Shown: one piece after another, positions 44,993 through 54,727 of the stretch | How the letters are laid out: every line of letters starts with the position of its first letter | Position numbering within the stretch: position 1 is the first letter of the stretch | Assembly: GCF_012849055.1 (NCBI RefSeq) | Contig: NZ_CP051677.1 | Coordinates: 434,001-498,000, forward strand | Source of the DNA: Spirosoma rhododendri | GTDB lineage: Bacteria > Bacteroidota > Bacteroidia > Cytophagales > Spirosomataceae | Reading direction: 5' to 3' | Length of the DNA stretch: 64,000 nucleotides | Program-made: the position numbers and the translations under genes | The notes under the pieces: model-generated | The model's input: the letters and a program-made list of their open reading frames with translations, nothing else | Told to the model about the DNA's origin: nothing | Databases searched by the model: none

Positions 44993-45030
44993 AATCAAAA
45001 GCCCTCCCTGGCTGGGATGGGCTTTTGATT
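44993..45030. terminator. Bidirectional terminator between convergent genes
   Basis: AATCAAAAGCCC (44993-45004) pairs perfectly with GGGCTTTTGATT (45019-45030). It serves the YceI gene (+) and the acidic-protein gene (-). Confidence 0.92.
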
Positions 45031-45045
45031 CATCCGCATCGCAGA

Positions 45046-45333
45046 TTAATACCGCTCGTTGCCTTCGTCTTCTTCCTCGGCCAGTTCGGTGATCTCTTCA
45101 TCGAGTTCATCGTCCGATAAGTCTTCATCGAGCAGGTCTTCGGGCAGCTCATCACCGTCGGCACCGTTCGATACTTCATCGGTGGCGTGCTGCGCCGTTA
45201 TGTTGTCGGTGTAAAGCAGCGTGTCCGACGCTTCTTCGTCGCCGGGGTTCATGTTGTCAGGCTCGTTATTCACACCGAGCCCGGTATAGGCCACGCCGTT
45301 GTCTTCGTCCTCGTTCTGATGATTGGTTTGCAT
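45046..45333 (-). CDS. Small very acidic protein, unknown
   Basis: The 95-aa protein starts MQTNHQNEDEDNGVAYTGLG. The second half is almost wholly acidic (DELPEDLLDEDLSDDELDEE). No signal peptide, membrane segment or known domain. Such low-complexity acidic proteins recur in Cytophagales without assigned roles. The frame is clean, has an ATG, and is followed by a shared terminator, which supports it being real. Confidence 0.6.
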   Translation of the reverse strand: MQTNHQNEDEDNGVAYTGLGVNNEPDNMNPGDEEASDTLLYTDNITAQHATDEVSNGADGDELPEDLLDEDLSDDELDEEITELAEEEDEGNERY

Positions 45334-45467
45334 AACGTTTCGTGTTTGTCTGGATAGTTAACCACCCATCCGGCAAAGAGTTTTCGACTACGAACGCCTG
45401 CATCGGCCAACAGACAGAGCAGCCGGAACAAGCTTAAATCCGTGCGTGACACTCTGCGTAAACGGTT

Positions 45468-45516
45468 AATTATTCCCGCAAATCGAACAACTTTTATTCG
45501 ATTTGCGGGAATAATT
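45468..45516. terminator. 20-bp perfect hairpin downstream of the FG-GAP gene
   Basis: AATTATTCCCGCAAATCGAA (45468-45487) pairs perfectly with 45497-45516 around CAACTTTTA. It begins 12 bp past the FG-GAP stop and precedes the acidic-protein gene; it is probably a terminator. Confidence 0.85.
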
Positions 45517-45528
45517 CGCTGACTGCCC

Positions 45529-47772
45529 CTACTTCCAGACCACCACTTTCTCTACCAGCGTGGCTTTGCCGGAAGCGGTCAGGCGGAGCAGATAGGTGCC
45601 TTCGGACAAGCTGCCCAAATCAAGCATCTGCTCGGTATTACCTTTGACGGACTGCCCGGCCAACACAACCTGCCCGGATAGCGATAGCAGTTCGACCTGT
45701 CCGTCGTGGGGGGCGCGGATGGTCAGGTAGCGGTCGGTGGGATTGGGGAACGCCCAGGGGCCAGTGGTTTCGGTCGGCAAGCCGGTGATGACTACTTTCT
45801 GCGACGTATTTTTCAGGTAGCGCAAACCGCCCCCACCCGTTCCCAGCAGTAAGTCAGGCAGGGCGTCGCCGTCGAGGTCGGCGGTGGCAGCGGCCAGTTT
45901 CAGACCGGGCGAGCCCAGCGCGGGCAGGCTGTCGAGCAGGGTCAGCGGACCGGTGAGCGCGTCGGGAAACTGGTAGAGTTTCACTTTGCCATCGCCCGAC
46001 GCGGTGATGAATTCGTTCTTCTGATCGCCGTTCAGATCAGCCAGCGCCAGCGACGATGCACCCGTGTAGAACGTCGTTGGCAGGTTGCCGAAGTTCTGGC
46101 TCTGCAACTGGAATACGGGAACTGTGGCCGTACCCGTATTGCGGAAGTAGTGGATCAACCCATTGTTTTTCCCCAGCAGCACGTCGGCTTTTCCATCGCG
46201 GTCGAGGTCGGCAACCAGCAGGCGTTCGCCCAACTGCATCAGGTCGGGGTTGGGCCAGCGGACGGCGGTGGGCAGGCTGTACTGCACCGGGGCACCTTTG
46301 GCCGCTGCGTTGACAAACAGCCGTATTTCCAGACTACTAGCCCCCGTACCCGTCACGATCAGATCCATACTACCATTGCCATCGACGTCGGCGAAGGTCG
46401 GCATCGTGTTGACCAGCGTCAGCGACTGCGCCAGACTCAGGTAATCAGTCGTGATGAGCGCGAAAGCCGGATTTTGCCCGGTGCCTTTGTTTTCAAACTG
46501 CCAGATACCCGCCCGGTAGCCCTTCGTCGTTTGCGCCCCCGCGTAGCCAACCAGCAGATCCATGTCGCCGTCGCCGTCGAGGTCGGCCAGGGCGGGCACG
46601 GCATTTTCGCCCAGATCGACCATCTCACTTTGCAGAAAGTCTTTCTGCTTCAGCTGAAAATCGGGCTTCGCGTTCGTCCCGGCGTTTTTGTAATACCAGG
46701 CCGACGCCCGAAAATCATACAGGTCGTTGTCGTTCTGATCGACGAAAGGCGACGCCAGCAAATCGCGCACGCCGTCGCCGTCGACATCTTCTGAGTACAC
46801 CCCGGCAAAGGCCGGGAACAGTACCGGGTTCTTCGCCGGAAATAAGGTATCGAAGCGGGTAAAACGGGCCGCGCTGTCGTTGGTCGCGACGTTGATTAGC
46901 CGGGCGACACCGGGACAACTGACCGCGCCGAACAGCAGGTCTTTTTTACCGTCGCCATCGGTATCCATCACCGCCAGGGTGTTGCCGCTGTGCATAGGCC
47001 GGGCCGCGCCGGTGGCGGGTTTCAGCGGAACAGACTTGCCCGACTGCGTACCGTCGCAGTCGATGCCAAAGACAAAATCGTTGCAGAATTCTTTCAGAAA
47101 ATGGCCCCAGTAGAAGCAGTCGGGCCGTTTGAAGTCAAGCCCGTCTTTCTTCCCCGTCCGTTCGACGCTCATGTTCTGCTGATAGGCAATCAGATTACCA
47201 GTCGGGTCGAAGGTCAGAATATCGATGTCGCCATCGTCGTCGTAGTCCAGAATGGCGGGCAGGTCGGCGGGGGATACATACAGAATCTGCCGACCGGCAA
47301 ACCCCTGCGTCATCAGTTCGCTGACGGCTACACTGAACGCGACCTTTCCAGTCTGCGAGTCGTTGTGGTATACCCGCACGTTGCCGTCGATCAGGGAGAA
47401 CAGATCTTTCCGGCCATCACCGTCATAGTCAACGGCAATTACCCAGCCCGACAGCGCGGGCAGTATCGTTTCGTATGCCGGTGCGTATTGCCAGGCAATA
47501 CCACTTCCGGTCGGGTTGTCGATAGCGACGAACGTACTTACCTTTCGGCTTGTCCGGTCGTAGACGAGCAGGTCGTCGCGGTTGTCGTCATTCAGGCGCA
47601 GGGTGGCAAACTGCATGGCGTTCAATCCACCCACCCAGGGGTTCAGCAAGGCCCGCCCATCGACGCTGACGGCAGGCTGCTGACTATATTGAAACCCAAA
47701 CGGTGCCGACGCCGACTGCCCGTAGCCAACCCACGGAATCAGTGCCAACCAGAGCGTACACAGCTTTTTCAT
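45529..47772 (-). CDS. FG-GAP/VCBS-repeat exported protein with type IX secretion C-terminal domain
   Basis: The 747-aa protein has a signal peptide MKKLCTLWLALIPWVGYGQ. Many FG-GAP/VCBS-like repeats have DxDGDGxxD calcium loops: AVDYDGDGRKDLFSLI, LDYDDDGDIDILTF, VMDTDGDGKKDLLFGA, LADLDRDGKADVLLGK, ATADLDGDALPDLLLG, forming a beta-propeller. The end is a type A T9SS sorting domain (WAFPNPTDRYLTIRAPHDGQ, EGTYLLRLTASGKATLVEKV). It is therefore exported by the type IX system and likely cell-surface attached or released. Ligand unknown. Confidence 0.94.
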   Translation of the reverse strand: MKKLCTLWLALIPWVGYGQSASAPFGFQYSQQPAVSVDGRALLNPWVGGLNAMQFATLRLNDDNRDDLLVYDRTSRKVSTFVAIDNPTGSGIAWQYAPAYETILPALSGWVIAVDYDGDGRKDLFSLIDGNVRVYHNDSQTGKVAFSVAVSELMTQGFAGRQILYVSPADLPAILDYDDDGDIDILTFDPTGNLIAYQQNMSVERTGKKDGLDFKRPDCFYWGHFLKEFCNDFVFGIDCDGTQSGKSVPLKPATGAARPMHSGNTLAVMDTDGDGKKDLLFGAVSCPGVARLINVATNDSAARFTRFDTLFPAKNPVLFPAFAGVYSEDVDGDGVRDLLASPFVDQNDNDLYDFRASAWYYKNAGTNAKPDFQLKQKDFLQSEMVDLGENAVPALADLDGDGDMDLLVGYAGAQTTKGYRAGIWQFENKGTGQNPAFALITTDYLSLAQSLTLVNTMPTFADVDGNGSMDLIVTGTGASSLEIRLFVNAAAKGAPVQYSLPTAVRWPNPDLMQLGERLLVADLDRDGKADVLLGKNNGLIHYFRNTGTATVPVFQLQSQNFGNLPTTFYTGASSLALADLNGDQKNEFITASGDGKVKLYQFPDALTGPLTLLDSLPALGSPGLKLAAATADLDGDALPDLLLGTGGGGLRYLKNTSQKVVITGLPTETTGPWAFPNPTDRYLTIRAPHDGQVELLSLSGQVVLAGQSVKGNTEQMLDLGSLSEGTYLLRLTASGKATLVEKVVVWK

Positions 47773-48001
47773 TTACTTTTGGGTTTCTTTTGCAATACGT
47801 TCGGGTGCCGATAGCCAACGTTGAACTCGGTCGCCAATACCCCCCACTCCCCTGAGGGGGGAGCATTCCACGGGTGAACCACTCCCCCTTCAGGCCGGGC
47901 CGACGCTTCGGGGTTGGGGAGTCGGCCGCTGCGGGGTAAAACGGTTACACCGAACGTGCCGCAAAGAAAACGAACAATACTCCCGTTTACGTCTACCCGA
48001 C

Positions 48002-49333
48002 ATGGTATCAACCCCTGCCCTGTACGATAAATTTCTGGAATGCACCGGCGTCTCGACCGATACCCGCCGGATTACACCCGATTCGCTGTTCGTAGCCCTC
48101 AAAGGCGCGTCGTTCGATGGTAATCAGTTCGCCGAAAAAGCGTTGTCCGACGGGGCTAAGTACGCCATTGTCGACGACCCCGCCGTGGCCGACCGAAACC
48201 CGCGCTGCCTGCTGGTGGAAGATGGGCTGCTGGCCTTGCAGGATCTGGCCCGGTACCACCGCCAAACGCTGACGATTCCGGTCGTTGGCCTGTCGGGGTC
48301 GAACGGGAAGACGACAACCAAAGAGCTGATCGCAGCCGTGCTGTCGACCCGGTTCCGCACCTATGCGACGGTTGGCAACCTCAACAACCACATCGGCGTA
48401 CCGCTGACGCTGCTGGCTATCCGCACCGATGGCGACGCATCGGCCTACGAGATGGCGGTGGTGGAGATGGGTGCCAACCATCAGCGCGAGATTGCGTTGC
48501 TCTGTAGCATTGCCCAGCCCACCCACGGCCTGCTGACCAACGTTGGCAAGGCGCACCTGGAAGGGTTTGGGGGCATCGCCGGTGTTCGCAAGGGCAAAGG
48601 CGAATTGTACGACTATCTGATGCAGACGGGCGGGACGGTCTTTATCAACTCCCGCGACAAGGTGCTGATGGCGATGTACCGCGAACGGCTGAAAACCGAC
48701 AAATCGGATGAAACGTTTGCTCAGGTCATTTTCTACCCCGCCGACGAGCCAGCCAGTCAGCCCATCGAACTGCTGTCGGAATCGCCCGTTACCTACCGCG
48801 ACAGCACCGGCGAGACGGTAACGCACCTGCCGGGGCAGTACAACTTCGACAACATGCTGGCGGCTATGGCCGTGGGATACCAGTTCGGCGTGACGGTCGA
48901 GGAAGCCAACCGAGCTATCGCGGGGTATAACCCAACCAACAACCGCTCGCAGGTGGTGCAGAAGGGCAGCAACACCGTGCTACTCGACGCTTACAACGCT
49001 AACCCCAGCTCGATGGCGGCCGCGATCCGGCAGTTTGCCGCGACGCCCGCCCAGCGTAAGGTGGTGATTCTGGGCGATATGTACGAGCTGGGCGATGAAA
49101 GCGCAGCCGAACACGAAGCCCTCGGCAAACTGATCGCAGAGGGCAAGTTTGATCTCGTCATACTGGCGGGTAAAGACATGAAGTACGCGCTGAATGCCCT
49201 ACCAACGGCGTACTATTTCCCCGATAAATTCTCGCTCCACAACTGGGTGATGGACCACCCCCAGACTGATACGCATTTCCTCATCAAAGGCTCGCGCGGG
49301 ATGGGGCTGGAAAGCGTTGTGCCGTTTATCTGA
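48002..49333 (+). CDS. murF: UDP-N-acetylmuramoyl-tripeptide--D-alanyl-D-alanine ligase
   Basis: The 443-aa protein starts MVSTPALYDKFLECTGVSTD. MurF architecture: N-terminal substrate domain (DTRRITPDSLFVALKGASFD), ATPase with VVGLSGSNGKTTTKELIAAV and VVEMGANHQREIALLCSIAQ, then the C-terminal ligase domain (LLDAYNANPSSMAAAIRQFA, VVILGDMYELGDESAAEHEA). It adds D-Ala-D-Ala to the UDP-MurNAc-tripeptide in the cytoplasm. It is isolated from other mur genes here, which is usual in this group. Confidence 0.97.
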   Translation: MVSTPALYDKFLECTGVSTDTRRITPDSLFVALKGASFDGNQFAEKALSDGAKYAIVDDPAVADRNPRCLLVEDGLLALQDLARYHRQTLTIPVVGLSGSNGKTTTKELIAAVLSTRFRTYATVGNLNNHIGVPLTLLAIRTDGDASAYEMAVVEMGANHQREIALLCSIAQPTHGLLTNVGKAHLEGFGGIAGVRKGKGELYDYLMQTGGTVFINSRDKVLMAMYRERLKTDKSDETFAQVIFYPADEPASQPIELLSESPVTYRDSTGETVTHLPGQYNFDNMLAAMAVGYQFGVTVEEANRAIAGYNPTNNRSQVVQKGSNTVLLDAYNANPSSMAAAIRQFAATPAQRKVVILGDMYELGDESAAEHEALGKLIAEGKFDLVILAGKDMKYALNALPTAYYFPDKFSLHNWVMDHPQTDTHFLIKGSRGMGLESVVPFI

Positions 49334-49350
49334 CCGATACGTTACCATTA

Positions 49351-49485
49351 GAATGTCCCCGACAGCTTCCAGCCGCTTCGGCGGTCCGATGTTGGAGCCG
49401 CTTCAGCGGCTAATCGGGTAGCTGCACTTAGCCTACGGCTACGACATCGGACCGCCGAAGCGGCAGGATGCTGTCGGGGACATTC
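49351..49485. repeat. 135-bp palindromic element with GAATGTCCCCGACAGC ends (copy 1)
   Basis: Terminal arms GAATGTCCCCGACAGC (49351-49366) and its complement (49470-49485) are perfect 16-mers. Inner arms CCGCTTCGGCGGTCCGATGT (49373-49392) and 49444-49463 are perfect 20-mers. The head contains GGAGCCGCTTCAGCGGCTAA and TTAGCCTACGGCT. A related element is at 60118-60218. It sits between convergent murF and the TonB receptor. Confidence 0.92.
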
Positions 49486-49500
49486 CAGACAACTCGAATC

Positions 49501-51813
49501 TTACCAAAAATAGGTCAGGCTCAGGCGGGCGAAGAAGGGCGTACCAGGTGTGAAGTGAATCTCACTAACCGGAGTCGCTTCACCTTTTAATCGACTCTCG
49601 GTATCGAACTGGGTTTCTTTCCAGCGGGTGTTGAGCAGGTTCTGCACCGTCAGGCCGAGCGTGTAGTTTTTCCGGTTGTAGTTGGCCTGTAAATCCGTCA
49701 CGAAGTAGCCTCTCGCTACCACCGTATTGTCGTCGTTGGCGGGTCGGTCGGCCATGTAACGATAGCGCAGCGAGCCACTAAACCCGCCCCCGCCTTGCAG
49801 CGACAGCCCGCCCGTCGAGGTAAGGACGGGAGCCAGCGGCAGGTAGTTTTGGCCTTTCTCAGCATCCAGCGACCGGGGGTTGGCCGTGTTCAGGTCAAGA
49901 TCGGCGAAGAGGTTGGGGCCAGCCGACCGGTTGGTGATCTGGTACCGCGCCGACAAATCCAGCCCCATCCTCCGCGACCGACCGCTCGGTTCGACCACGC
50001 CCTCGTCGCCCACGTACACAAACTCCTGTTGCAGATACAGGTACCACGCAGCGGCATTGACCAGCAAACGCGGAAACGGCTTGGCAATAACGCCCAGATC
50101 GGAACCGTAGCCACCCGGTAAGATTTGCCGTCCGTTCTGCGCCGTCACGACCCGCGCATCGTTGGAGTGAAAGCCCTTACCCGTGTTCAGGTACAGTTGC
50201 AGCGTCGGGTTGACGGTGAAATACAAATTCAGCTTGGGTGACACGATGGCCTGCGTCACGTGCTTTGTCGTGGGGTCCGGGGTCGCGCTCGACTTTACCA
50301 GCAAATCCTCGTACTGCGACCGGAACTGATCGACCCGCAATCCGGCGTTGACCGTGAACCGACTCGACAGCTGCACGACTTCGTCGGCGTACAGGGCCGC
50401 ATTGATTTCGTTGACGTTGCCGTACTGAAGCCGTTCCAGTGTGATCGTCCGGTCTTTGGTGTGCGACAGTTCGGTCGGTCCGTCGCCACGGCCCGGCGTT
50501 ATGTCCTGCCGGTACTGCGCGCCCAGCGTAGTAGTCCAGCTGGTGCGGCCGAGGGTGGTTTGCGTGGTGTAGCTGCCGTTGTAACCAAACAGGTTGCGGC
50601 CTTCTTTTTGGCGAATCTGATCGCCGTTGATGGTGTCGTTCAGGAAGAAGGTGAAGTTGGAATACAGCTCAAAATTGTAGCTGCTGTAGAAAAACTGATT
50701 CTTGATGATGTGATTTTTCGGCGTAACGGTCGTCAGTTGGGCATTCAGGTTGGTGCGGCTGGTTTCGCCCCCCTCGGTGGGGTCGACGGACCCAAACCAG
50801 TCGACCAATCCCGATTCAACGGCCCGGTCGGGAATCTGCCCGGAGTGGTTCCACTTACTCCAGAACGTCGACGCTGTCAGGGTCAGGGTGGTGTTGTCGC
50901 CGATGTGCCGGTGGTATTTGCCCAGCACGTTGACTCGTTTGAAACGCTGCGGATTATCGAAGTACGAATCGCTGTACGAATACTCACCGCCCACATAGGC
51001 CGACTGACTTTTCTGCCGGGCGGCATCCCCCAGCAGGTTAATCCCGGCGACGGCCCGGTAGGTGTTGAACTGCCCGGCTTCGAGTTTGACAAACGAGCGG
51101 TCGAGCGTGGTGCGGGTACGCATGTTGGCCCAGCCCGCCGTGGCCAGATTCCCCTGATCGGTGGTGTATGGTCCTTTCTTGAAATCGACGCCATCGACCA
51201 GTTCGGGAATGACGAAGTGCAGATCGGCGTAGCCCTGCCCGTGGGCGTGCGACACCATGTTGACGGGCATCCCGTCGACGCTCAGGCGAATGTCGGTGCC
51301 GTGGTCGAGGTCGAAGCCGCGCAGGAAAATCTGTTCGGCCTTGCCGCCCCCCGCATGCTGCCCGATAAACAGCCCCGGCACCAGCCGCAGAATTTCCTGC
51401 GAGTTTACAATGGGCCGCAGCTTGATGTCGATTCCGCTGATGAGCTGCTGATCGGCGGGCCGGAGTGCCGAGACCGTCACGGCGCTCAGGTTGACCGGTG
51501 CCGCGATCAGGCTGGTCTGGATATGGGCGGTCTGATCGTCGCCCACGGCCGTTTTCTGCGCGGTAGTGGCGTAACCGATGTGCGAAAACTCAATTTTATA
51601 CAGCTTGGGGGCCAGTCGGTCGAAGCGGTAACGGCCCAGTTCGTCGGTCAGGGTCATCTTCCCGGTGCCGATCAGATTGACCGAAACGCTCCGTAGCGGC
51701 AGGCGGGTCTGTGCGTCGATGACAACGCCGGTCAGTGTGCCGAGGTGTGCGAATGCCAGTTGTACTGTCAGTAAAATCAGGAAAAGAGAAGCCGTTAGTT
51801 GTTTAAAATGCAT
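49501..51813 (-). CDS. TonB-dependent receptor with carboxypeptidase-like regulatory domain
   Basis: The protein has 770 aa from ATG 51813 (MHFKQLTASLFLILLTVQLA). The CarboxypepD_reg-like domain is TLTGVVIDAQTRLPLRSVSV. The plug has SGIDIKLRPIVNSQEILRLV and unusual His clustering (QHAGGGKAEQ, RGFDLDHGTDIRLSVDGMPV, SHAHGQGYADLHF). The barrel ends FTPGTPFFARLSLTYFW, a typical final-strand Phe/Trp. The His content and the HupE/UreJ-like gene nearby suggest transport of a metal or metal chelate; this is inferred. It starts 17 bp after the Wzi-like stop, as the last gene of that unit. Confidence 0.93.
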   Translation of the reverse strand: MHFKQLTASLFLILLTVQLAFAHLGTLTGVVIDAQTRLPLRSVSVNLIGTGKMTLTDELGRYRFDRLAPKLYKIEFSHIGYATTAQKTAVGDDQTAHIQTSLIAAPVNLSAVTVSALRPADQQLISGIDIKLRPIVNSQEILRLVPGLFIGQHAGGGKAEQIFLRGFDLDHGTDIRLSVDGMPVNMVSHAHGQGYADLHFVIPELVDGVDFKKGPYTTDQGNLATAGWANMRTRTTLDRSFVKLEAGQFNTYRAVAGINLLGDAARQKSQSAYVGGEYSYSDSYFDNPQRFKRVNVLGKYHRHIGDNTTLTLTASTFWSKWNHSGQIPDRAVESGLVDWFGSVDPTEGGETSRTNLNAQLTTVTPKNHIIKNQFFYSSYNFELYSNFTFFLNDTINGDQIRQKEGRNLFGYNGSYTTQTTLGRTSWTTTLGAQYRQDITPGRGDGPTELSHTKDRTITLERLQYGNVNEINAALYADEVVQLSSRFTVNAGLRVDQFRSQYEDLLVKSSATPDPTTKHVTQAIVSPKLNLYFTVNPTLQLYLNTGKGFHSNDARVVTAQNGRQILPGGYGSDLGVIAKPFPRLLVNAAAWYLYLQQEFVYVGDEGVVEPSGRSRRMGLDLSARYQITNRSAGPNLFADLDLNTANPRSLDAEKGQNYLPLAPVLTSTGGLSLQGGGGFSGSLRYRYMADRPANDDNTVVARGYFVTDLQANYNRKNYTLGLTVQNLLNTRWKETQFDTESRLKGEATPVSEIHFTPGTPFFARLSLTYFW

Positions 51814-51830
51814 ACTCAGTCTGTTGATGA

Positions 51831-53326
51831 TTACCACTGTTTGCGCAGGCTCACGAAGCCGCCAATGGTGCTGGGTAAAAGCTGCCCCTGATCGGCAGCC
51901 AGCGAAGCCGTCAGCTGCGTACCGGCCATTCGGGGCAGGTGCCATTGCGCGCTTACCAGTGCCGAGAACTGGTCGAGTGAGGGTAAATACGGTTCGGAGA
52001 AGGTGCCATAATTCCGGCTGTACGACAATCGCACGGTCCAGTCGACACCACTGCCAAGCTGCCCCGCTGCGCCCACGTAGCCCATCTGCACCCGATTGTT
52101 CGGAAAAAACTGACTAGTCCGGGCCGTTGGTACGACTTCGTTTTGTGGCATGATAAAGGGTGTACCGATGGTGCGGCCCATGTACGACCAGCCCTGAATG
52201 TACTGTCCGTGATCGAAATAATTGTCGGCTCCCTGATACTTCGCATTGTAATCGAACGTCGATCCGCTCTGATTCGTCGTCGTCAGGTATTCAACCACGA
52301 TCCGGTTCAGCCAGCCCGGTCGGCTCCCCGCATTCCGGTGCCAGCTCAGCCCCGTCAGCCCATCGGGCGCGTTGATCCAGAGCAAACCCGACAGGTCTTC
52401 GTAAATATGCTGATGGTAAAGCAGCCAGGTACCGGTCGCTGTTTTCATCTCGACGCCCAAATCCATGCTGCCCAGGCCGTTACCAAACCAGTAAGCCCCA
52501 TCGAAACTGGTATAATCGGCTGTTTCCCAGCTATCGGGCCGCGTACCCAGCACCACCGCCGGGTAATAGTTGAACTGCGAGGGCAGTTTGCCGTTCACAG
52601 CCGCCGTCGAGCCGATCAGATAATCAGCCTGCCCGGCCCACTGCACTTCGTGGTTGATGCCCAGGTAGCCTTTGAACCGGCTGGCGGGTTTACCCAGTCG
52701 CAGATAAACGTACTTCTGATGCAGATACGCTCCGTGAATGTAGGCCCCCGTAAACCAGCCGTGGACGAAACCCGCGTTGATGGCCACGAAGCGTTTCGTG
52801 AAGCCCAGCGGCACGTAGCCCCGCGTAGCCAGCTGCACCTTCGGAATCGGAATGGCGTTGCCCGACCCGTTGATAAAGCCCGACGACAGCGTTGAATCGC
52901 CCAGACCGGTCAGTTGCCGCCACCGCCCAACGGCCAGTTCGATCGACCGCCAGCGCCCTTTCGCGTACAGTTCGGGCAGCAGTACCCGGCTTTCGGTGGC
53001 GGCATTGCCCACCACCTGCGCCCCCACCGTCCAGTCGAACCGGCGTGGGCGACTGGTTTTGGTGGTATCGGTTGGGGTGTAGGATCGCCGGAAACCGGCC
53101 CGTAGCGTACCGGCGGGGGTTGTCAGGGGTACCGTCCCCCACTGATTGGCCCGTAGCCAGAACGGCATGACGCCCCCGATGCGGCCCAGCCACCCACCTC
53201 GGCTTCTCCGTGCCAGCCCGCTTTCTCCGTCGACTGCGCCAGCACGGCCCGGCCCGTCAGCCCGACCAGTAGCAACAGCGGCCAACTGCTTATCGCGAAA
53301 CGTCGAATGGTAGCATGTATCTTCAT
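51831..53326 (-). pseudogene. Wzi-like outer-membrane barrel protein, one apparent frameshift near the N-terminus
   Basis: The ATG at 53326 gives signal peptide MKIHATIRRFAISSWPLLLL-VGLTGRAVLAQ and continues AGWHGEAEVGGWAASG. The main frame then follows (VMPFWLRANQWGTVPLTTPA) to the stop at 51831. The two frames join if one G is added to the G5 run (CCCCC on the plus strand at 53173-53177), giving WAASGGVMPFWLRANQWG. The body resembles the capsule-assembly Wzi family: FWLRANQWG, VGRWRQLTGLGDSTLSSG, then alternating strands to the C-terminal end SLRKQW. The restored length is about 498 aa. A one-base loss in a G run could be a consensus error. It is 24 bp after the HupE-like stop. Confidence 0.78.
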
Positions 53327-53350
53327 CGGCTTCCTGATTTCGTAGCTAAG

Positions 53351-54727
53351 TTAGGAAGCCGATGGTTGTTTAGAGCGACGCAGCCGCCAGGTTATATAAA
53401 GGGCCAGTCCGGCCAGCCCAACCAGCGCATAGGGCGCATACCCAACGACCAGCTCGACACCCTGCGTCAGCCCGTTCGGCTGACCGGTGACGCGCTCCAC
53501 GATCCAGGCCATTGCCGCCACACCCGCCAGCACCGCTCCCCCAACTCGCACGTACGCATATACCGGCGTGCGGCTCAGCAGCATCAGCCACGGGATAATC
53601 AGGGCAATTACGAGCAGCTGCATCATTTCGATACCGAGGTTGAAACCCAGAATACTCAGCGCCATTGGCCCCGCATCGAGGTTCAGGTTGGCCAGCGTAC
53701 CGGCAAAAGCCAGCCCGTGAATCAGGCCGAACCCAGCCGCTACCCATGTTTCGCGACCGGGAAACAACGGACGAACGGCGTGCATGGCCGACACCAGAAT
53801 CGATACGGCAATCAGAATTTCGACCGGCTGGCCAGGCAACCGCACCCACCCGAGCGAACCCAGCAGCAGCGTCAGCGAGTGGCCCACGGTAAAGGCCGTC
53901 ACGATGAGCAGCAGCCGCCGTAGGCTGTAGCGCGACCCGCCAAAATTGCCCCATCCAAAACGTCCGGTCCGTCGTCGCGAGCCTGATTGTCCTGTCACCA
54001 GCAGCGGGGCGGGCAGGAGCAGCACCAGCAGGAACAGCAGATGGTCGGTACCTTCGGCGATATGCTGCGTACCGAGTCGTACCATCGAGACAAAGCCCAT
54101 CCAGCTACTACCGGACGCCAGGTTGACAGGTAGGGGTAGCACCCGGTCGTTGACGATGTCAAGGCTGATTTCGCCTACCTGCACGGGGGCGGCTTCCGCC
54201 AGTTGCCCGCGTTCCCAGTCCTGCCGCACCGACACCAGAATCTTGTGGGTTCTGACCTGATGCAGCACTGCGTCGTAGTAGAAAGTGAACTGCCGGACAT
54301 CGGCCTCGCCCGGCGTGGACTCGCCCGGCGAGTCCACGCCGGGCGGGATCATCTGCACCTGCGCGGTCAGTTCCCGATACACCCCGACGATGGGATTCTG
54401 CGTTTCGTGCGCGACCAGTTCCCCCACCGAAACGGTCCAGAACCGGCCATCGGGGCTTTGCGGGCGGATGTGGCTTCTGAGGTAATCGCGCAGTTGTGGC
54501 CCCAGCCGCGCCACCAGCCCCGCCGATGAATCGTTGACGGCGTGCCCCCAGGCCAATTGCAGTTCGACCAGGGGAATCTGGAGTTCGGCGTCAATACGGT
54601 CGGCGTGTACATTGAGTAGCACCCCCGAATTCGGCATGGGATGCGCCAGCGCCATCCGCGAACCACCCGCCAGCAGGAAGAGCAGGAACAAGACTGCCAA
54701 CCGGCTGACTGCCCCAAAACACCCCAC
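53351..54727 (-). CDS. HupE/UreJ-like membrane protein with N-terminal periplasmic domain
   Basis: The open frame reaches 54952, but the part above 54727 crosses an intergenic hairpin. GTG at 54727 (VGCFGAVSRLAVLFLLFLLA, signal peptide, then MALAHP) is preferred, giving 458 aa; ATG at 54829 is an alternative. The periplasmic domain (about 30-220) is followed by the HupE_UreJ_2-type membrane domain: FVSMVRLGTQHIAEGTDHLL with His and Asp, TAFTVGHSLTLLLGSLGWV, SAMHAVRPLFPG and FGLIHGLAFAGTL. Relatives are nickel/cobalt permeases. The His/Asp pattern fits metal transport; the substrate metal is unknown. Confidence 0.88.
   Translation of the reverse strand: MGCFGAVSRLAVLFLLFLLAGGSRMALAHPMPNSGVLLNVHADRIDAELQIPLVELQLAWGHAVNDSSAGLVARLGPQLRDYLRSHIRPQSPDGRFWTVSVGELVAHETQNPIVGVYRELTAQVQMIPPGVDSPGESTPGEADVRQFTFYYDAVLHQVRTHKILVSVRQDWERGQLAEAAPVQVGEISLDIVNDRVLPLPVNLASGSSWMGFVSMVRLGTQHIAEGTDHLLFLLVLLLPAPLLVTGQSGSRRRTGRFGWGNFGGSRYSLRRLLLIVTAFTVGHSLTLLLGSLGWVRLPGQPVEILIAVSILVSAMHAVRPLFPGRETWVAAGFGLIHGLAFAGTLANLNLDAGPMALSILGFNLGIEMMQLLVIALIIPWLMLLSRTPVYAYVRVGGAVLAGVAAMAWIVERVTGQPNGLTQGVELVVGYAPYALVGLAGLALYITWRLRRSKQPSAS

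Noticed and set aside
49351..49485. Plain Rho-independent terminator for murF
   Set aside because: The stem is far longer than needed, has no T-run, and a related copy lies between unrelated genes at 60118.
50260..51696. A 478-aa plus-strand open frame
   Set aside because: It is antisense to the TonB receptor, with no signal peptide or domain.
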